A DNA stretch of 26,422 nucleotides from positions 1 to 26,422 of the forward strand of contig JAQBNV010000161.1 of the NCBI GenBank assembly GCA_028288395.1, given 5' to 3'. Under the pieces are notes generated by a model. The model saw nothing but the letters and a program-made list of their open reading frames with translations, made no database searches and was not told the origin of the DNA. The DNA is from Adhaeribacter sp. (lineage in GTDB: Bacteria; Bacteroidota; Bacteroidia; Cytophagales; Hymenobacteraceae). This document shows, piece after piece, positions 23,158 through 26,422 of this stretch (the stretch's first letter is position 1; every line of letters begins with the position of its first letter). Both the position numbers and the translations under genes were made by a program.

Positions 23158-24591
23158 CTACCCGGCCTTTACTTTAAATTTTTTTTGCAGCTCCTGAATA
23201 GAAGCCTTAAACTTTTTATCGGTATCAATCAAATCCGAAACGGTTTGCACCGAGTGAATAACGGTACTATGGTCGCGGCCGCCAAAATGATAACCGATTG
23301 ATTTAAGCGAATGACTTGTAAATTCTTTCGCGAAATACATGGCTACCTGCCGGGCCGTAACAATTTCCTTTTTACGGGTTTTAGCCTTTAACGAATCGAC
23401 GGTTACTTCAAAATATTCAGCGACGGTTTTCTGAATAAAATCCAGGTTCACTTCGGCCTCTACATCTTCAATAATGTGTTTCAAAGCGCCTTTGGCCAGT
23501 TCCAGGTCAATTTCCTTGCGGTTTAGTAACGACTGTGCCATGAGCGAAGTCAACACCCCTTCGAGTTCCCGCATATTCGTATCAACAGAGTAAGCCAAAT
23601 ATTCGACTACATTATCCGGAATATCCAAGCCATCGGATTGCATCTTTTTCTGAATAATCGCTATCCGGGTTTCAAAATCCGGGCTTTGCAGGTCGGCGGT
23701 TAAGCCCCATTTAAACCGCGAAAGCAAGCGTTCTTCCAAGCCTTTGAGGCTGCGCGGCGGCAAATCCGAAGTCATAACAATTTGTTTGCCGGACTGGTGC
23801 AGGTGGTTGAAGATATGGAAAAACATCTCCTGGGTTTTTTCTTTCCCGCTCAGAAACTGCACATCGTCAATTATCAGAATATCGACCAGTAAATAAAAAT
23901 TGGCAAAATCCTGTACACTGTTGGTTTTCAGGGATTCGATAAATTGGTTCACGAACTTTTCTGAAGAAACGTACAGTACAAACTTTTCGGGGCTATTACT
24001 TTTGATGTGGTTGCCAATGGCCTGCACCAGGTGGGTTTTGCCTAACCCTACGCCGCCATATATCATCAAGGGATTAAACGAGGTGGTACCGGGTTTATTG
24101 GCTACCGCATAACCAGCCGATCGGGCCAGGCGGTTACAATCGCCTTCAATGTAATTATCGAAGTTATAAGAAGCGTTTAGCTGCGAATTGAGAAAATTCC
24201 GGTCGATCGTTTTGGATTCAAACGGATTTTTTAAAAAGTGCTGCTCCGGCTGGTACGAGTTGGCAATAGACTGAGGCACCTTTTTAGTCGGAATATTTAC
24301 CGTCTGGGGTTTATTAAAGCTATCGCCCCGGTCTACTATAATAGAATATTCCAGGCGACCTTCGTTGCCTAACTCCTGGTAAATAACCTTTTTGAGTAAG
24401 CTAACATAATGTTCTTCCAGCCACTCGTAAAAAAACTGAGTAGGCACCTGTATCGTCAGAATATTATCTTTCAGCATCAAAGGCACGATCGGCGCAAACC
24501 ACGTCTTGTAGCTTTGCTCGCCGATATTGTCTTTAATTACCTGCAGACAATTATTCCATACTGTAGTACAGTCCTTTACGGTCACATTCAC
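23158..24591 (-). CDS. dnaA: Chromosomal replication initiator protein DnaA
   Basis: A 477-residue AAA+ initiator that binds DnaA boxes, melts oriC and helps load helicase. Domain I (QSYKTWFAPIVPLML) is followed by a short linker, then the AAA+ core with Walker A GGVGLGKT at 179-186, Walker B LIIDDVQFL around 239-247 and the sensor region MTSDLPPRSLKGLEERLLSRFKWG. Domain IV ends with ARQVAMYFAKEFT and GGRDHSTVIHSV, the DnaA-box recognition helix. Length is normal. I found no TTATCCACA-type boxes near it, and dnaN is not in the window, so this may not be the origin; in Bacteroidota dnaA is often away from dnaN. The Rrf2 gene follows 12 bp downstream. Confidence 0.98.
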   Translation of the reverse strand: MNVTVKDCTTVWNNCLQVIKDNIGEQSYKTWFAPIVPLMLKDNILTIQVPTQFFYEWLEEHYVSLLKKVIYQELGNEGRLEYSIIVDRGDSFNKPQTVNIPTKKVPQSIANSYQPEQHFLKNPFESKTIDRNFLNSQLNASYNFDNYIEGDCNRLARSAGYAVANKPGTTSFNPLMIYGGVGLGKTHLVQAIGNHIKSNSPEKFVLYVSSEKFVNQFIESLKTNSVQDFANFYLLVDILIIDDVQFLSGKEKTQEMFFHIFNHLHQSGKQIVMTSDLPPRSLKGLEERLLSRFKWGLTADLQSPDFETRIAIIQKKMQSDGLDIPDNVVEYLAYSVDTNMRELEGVLTSLMAQSLLNRKEIDLELAKGALKHIIEDVEAEVNLDFIQKTVAEYFEVTVDSLKAKTRKKEIVTARQVAMYFAKEFTSHSLKSIGYHFGGRDHSTVIHSVQTVSDLIDTDKKFKASIQELQKKFKVKAG

Positions 24592-24689
24592 TTATTACTG
24601 CGAGTTAAATTAAGCCAGAAGACAATCCAATTTTGTTACTGGGGGGTTACAAAAATGTAAAAAAAATAGATAACAAAAAATTATTTTAT

Positions 24690-25628
24690 TCAGGAAGTTT
24701 TTACATGCGCCCCCACTGGCACTACCGCACTGGCAACGCTGTTTTTCTCTTTGGTACGGCGGTTGAAGGCAAAATCCAGGCGCCCCAAGTACAAGCCATC
24801 TTTACCCACTTGGTTAATAAGGGTTTCTGCGCCGTTGGCATGGGTGATTTTTTTCGGCTCCGCCATAAACAGGTGCGAATGGCCACCCAAAATCAGGTCG
24901 ATGCCCATTACCTCGCGGGCCAGTTTCTGATCATTTACTTTGGTGGGCTCATTCGAAAAATTGTAGCCCAGGTGCGACAAACAAATAACCAGGTGGCATT
25001 TCTCTATCTCCCGCAACTGTTTTACCATTTCCTGGGCGCGGGCCAGCGGGTCGAGGTATTGGGTCTGACCAAAATTTCGGCTATCTACCAAGCCGGTCAG
25101 TTCAATTCCTAAGCCAAATACCCCTATTTTCACTTCTTCTTTCACAAAAGTTTGATAGTCTTTGAAGCGGCCTTTCAGAATGGTGCGGCTAAAATCGTAA
25201 TTAGCGGTCAGGAAAGGAAAGCCGGCGTTGGGCAACTGACGTTGTAAGCCCTCCAGCCCGTTATCAAAATCATGGTTGCCCAGGGTAGCGGCATTGTACT
25301 GCATTTGGGTCATGAGTTTGTATTCCAGTTCGCCATCAAACAAATTAAAATACGGGGTTCCCTGCCAGATATCGCCTGAATCGAGGAGTAAAACATTTTT
25401 TTCCTGGCTCCGGATTTGCTTTACCAAGTGCGCCCGCCGCGCCATGCCGCCTAACCCGGCATTGGACCGGCCGTCGTTCGGGTAGGGATCGATGCGGGAG
25501 TGCACATCGTTGGTATGCAAAATAGTTAACTGTACCTGATCGGCGGCCCAGGTGGGAGTCGGCAAACCCAGTAAGCTTAACCCGGTTGCTCCGGCTACCG
25601 AAGTTCTGATAAAATCTCTTCTTTTCAT
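24690..25628 (-). CDS. 5'-nucleotidase-type metallophosphatase (N-terminal domain protein, Tat-exported)
   Basis: A 312-residue exported hydrolase. The N-terminus MKRRDFIRTSVAGATGLSLLG is a twin-arginine signal. The calcineurin-like metal site is complete: HTNDVHSRI, LLDSGDIWQG, ATLGNHDFDNG, CLSHLGYN and GGHSHLF. These match the catalytic half of UshA-type 5'-nucleotidases, which take phosphate from nucleotides in the periplasm. It lacks the substrate-binding C-terminal domain, which is encoded by the preceding gene 23 bp upstream, so the enzyme is probably a two-chain complex made from one operon. In the family the two domains are usually one chain. Confidence 0.92.
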   Translation of the reverse strand: MKRRDFIRTSVAGATGLSLLGLPTPTWAADQVQLTILHTNDVHSRIDPYPNDGRSNAGLGGMARRAHLVKQIRSQEKNVLLLDSGDIWQGTPYFNLFDGELEYKLMTQMQYNAATLGNHDFDNGLEGLQRQLPNAGFPFLTANYDFSRTILKGRFKDYQTFVKEEVKIGVFGLGIELTGLVDSRNFGQTQYLDPLARAQEMVKQLREIEKCHLVICLSHLGYNFSNEPTKVNDQKLAREVMGIDLILGGHSHLFMAEPKKITHANGAETLINQVGKDGLYLGRLDFAFNRRTKEKNSVASAVVPVGAHVKTS

Positions 25629-25651
25629 TTAAAATAAATGCCCCCGTTTTC

Positions 25652-26413
25652 TTACTGCACTTTCATCCGGCCGTCTACGTGGGCCTCAATGGGTTTCTTT
25701 TGGGCCGTTAGTTGCTTAATATGCCTAATCAGGGCCTCGCGAACCAAAATACCGGTTGGCTCTACATGGGTAGCCTCTTTCAGGAAAAACAAATCATCGC
25801 CCCCGTTGGCCAGGTAATCCGACATTACCAGGGTATAACTACGCCCAGGCTGTAGGGGCTTACCGTTTATGCTAATATTTTCTGCCTTGCCGTTCCGAAT
25901 AGTAAAGCTGGCATTTTTCATAATCAGGTTTTTGTATTGGGCACCGTGTTCGAACAACTTTTGCATAGTGGTCCCCGGCAAAGTAACCACAACCAACTGG
26001 TTTTCGAAGGGCGACAGCTCAAAAATATTACTCAGGGTAACGGCTCCCTGCGGGATAGAGGCCCGTAATCCCCCGGTGGTCATCAGGCTTATATCTATCG
26101 GCTTCTGATAAAGTGGCAAAACCTGGGCCATTTGCACATCCGCTACAAAGTTACCCAGCGCCGATTCGCCGCCACTTACCTTTTTGAGTTCCTGCGCCGA
26201 ATAACCCAGCACTTCGTTCATGCGCTGCTCTAATTGCTGGCGGTAAGGGGCTATCATGGCTTCGGCTAGGAGATTTACCGGAATACTGGCATCTACCTTA
26301 ATATCGGTATCCGGCCGCAGCCGGGCAGAAGGAACCAGCGTTTGCTGGCAGGAAAAGAACAGTAAACTAAAGCAGAGACTATAAATCAGTTGCCGATGGC
26401 GAATGAAAATCAT
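25652..26413 (-). CDS. 5'-nucleotidase C-terminal domain lipoprotein
   Basis: A 253-residue protein with a lipoprotein signal (LIYSLCFSLLFFSC, Cys22 the likely anchor). It matches the 5_nucleotid_C domain: SALGNFVADVQ, DISLMTTGGLRASIPQGAVTLSNIFELSPFENQLVVVTLPG and YTLVMSDYLANGGDDLFFL. This domain binds the nucleotide base through stacking aromatics and guides it to the metal site of the partner. Here it is a separate, membrane-anchored polypeptide, made first in an operon with the Tat-exported phosphatase. The start lies close to the window edge; another ATG just upstream cannot be excluded. Confidence 0.9.
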   Translation of the reverse strand: MIFIRHRQLIYSLCFSLLFFSCQQTLVPSARLRPDTDIKVDASIPVNLLAEAMIAPYRQQLEQRMNEVLGYSAQELKKVSGGESALGNFVADVQMAQVLPLYQKPIDISLMTTGGLRASIPQGAVTLSNIFELSPFENQLVVVTLPGTTMQKLFEHGAQYKNLIMKNASFTIRNGKAENISINGKPLQPGRSYTLVMSDYLANGGDDLFFLKEATHVEPTGILVREALIRHIKQLTAQKKPIEAHVDGRMKVQ

Positions 26414-26422
26414 TTATCAAAC

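Noticed and set aside
22219..25000. Possible replication origin around dnaA
   Set aside because: I saw no cluster of TTATCCACA-like DnaA boxes and dnaN is not adjacent; the AT-rich gap before the TonB receptor alone is not evidence.
1..26422. CRISPR arrays, prophage genes, riboswitches and rRNA
   Set aside because: No regularly spaced repeats, phage structural genes, recognisable riboswitch cores or rRNA sequence were seen.

Overview
The window reads as chromosomal DNA of a Bacteroidota bacterium, most likely order Cytophagales (Hymenobacteraceae-like, for instance near Adhaeribacter). The grounds are a DUF5103 type IX secretion plug protein, a carboxypeptidase-regulatory-type TonB receptor, a DUF2490 protein, a Bacteroidota-style LeuRS, several TTG/GTG starts and almost no Shine-Dalgarno sequences. 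Placement is by recognition, not by a search.

Left part (1-5160): a truncated ACP phosphodiesterase-type gene (-) diverges from a PNPOx-like stress protein (+). An orphan spheroidene-monooxygenase-like gene and leuS follow. A 768-bp gap after leuS holds a terminator and a 182-bp MITE-like palindromic element with a TA duplication. Middle (5848-13926): a GT87 mannosyltransferase-like membrane protein; an ABC-F ATPase and the DUF5103 protein in one operon; a 2H phosphoesterase; a bacterial deoxyhypusine-synthase-like protein that lacks the catalytic lysine; hslV; and an unknown lipoprotein.

Accessory segment (13972-15926): a cruciform-forming sequence, a compact RHH antitoxin/MazF toxin pair with foreign-looking codon use, and an intact IS3-family element (IS407-like orfA/orfB, A6G slippery site, 19-bp perfect inverted repeats).

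Right part (15988-24591), all on the minus strand: dnaA, an Rrf2 regulator 12 bp behind it, a TonB receptor, an unknown 185-aa protein, a tRNA-Cys-like gene, a 1-Cys peroxiredoxin, a DUF2490 protein and a TauE/SafE permease. The most interesting object is a 29-codon ORF with seven cysteines just upstream of the TonB receptor, behind a perfect 8-bp dyad. Together with the Rrf2 regulator, the permease and tRNA-Cys it suggests a cysteine/sulfur-responsive uptake locus in which translation of Cys codons may gate receptor expression. The permease is out of frame at a run of nine G, which is either phase variation, a pseudogene or a sequencing error. The window ends with a 5'-nucleotidase split into a Tat-exported metallophosphatase and a separate lipoprotein carrying the C-terminal domain.
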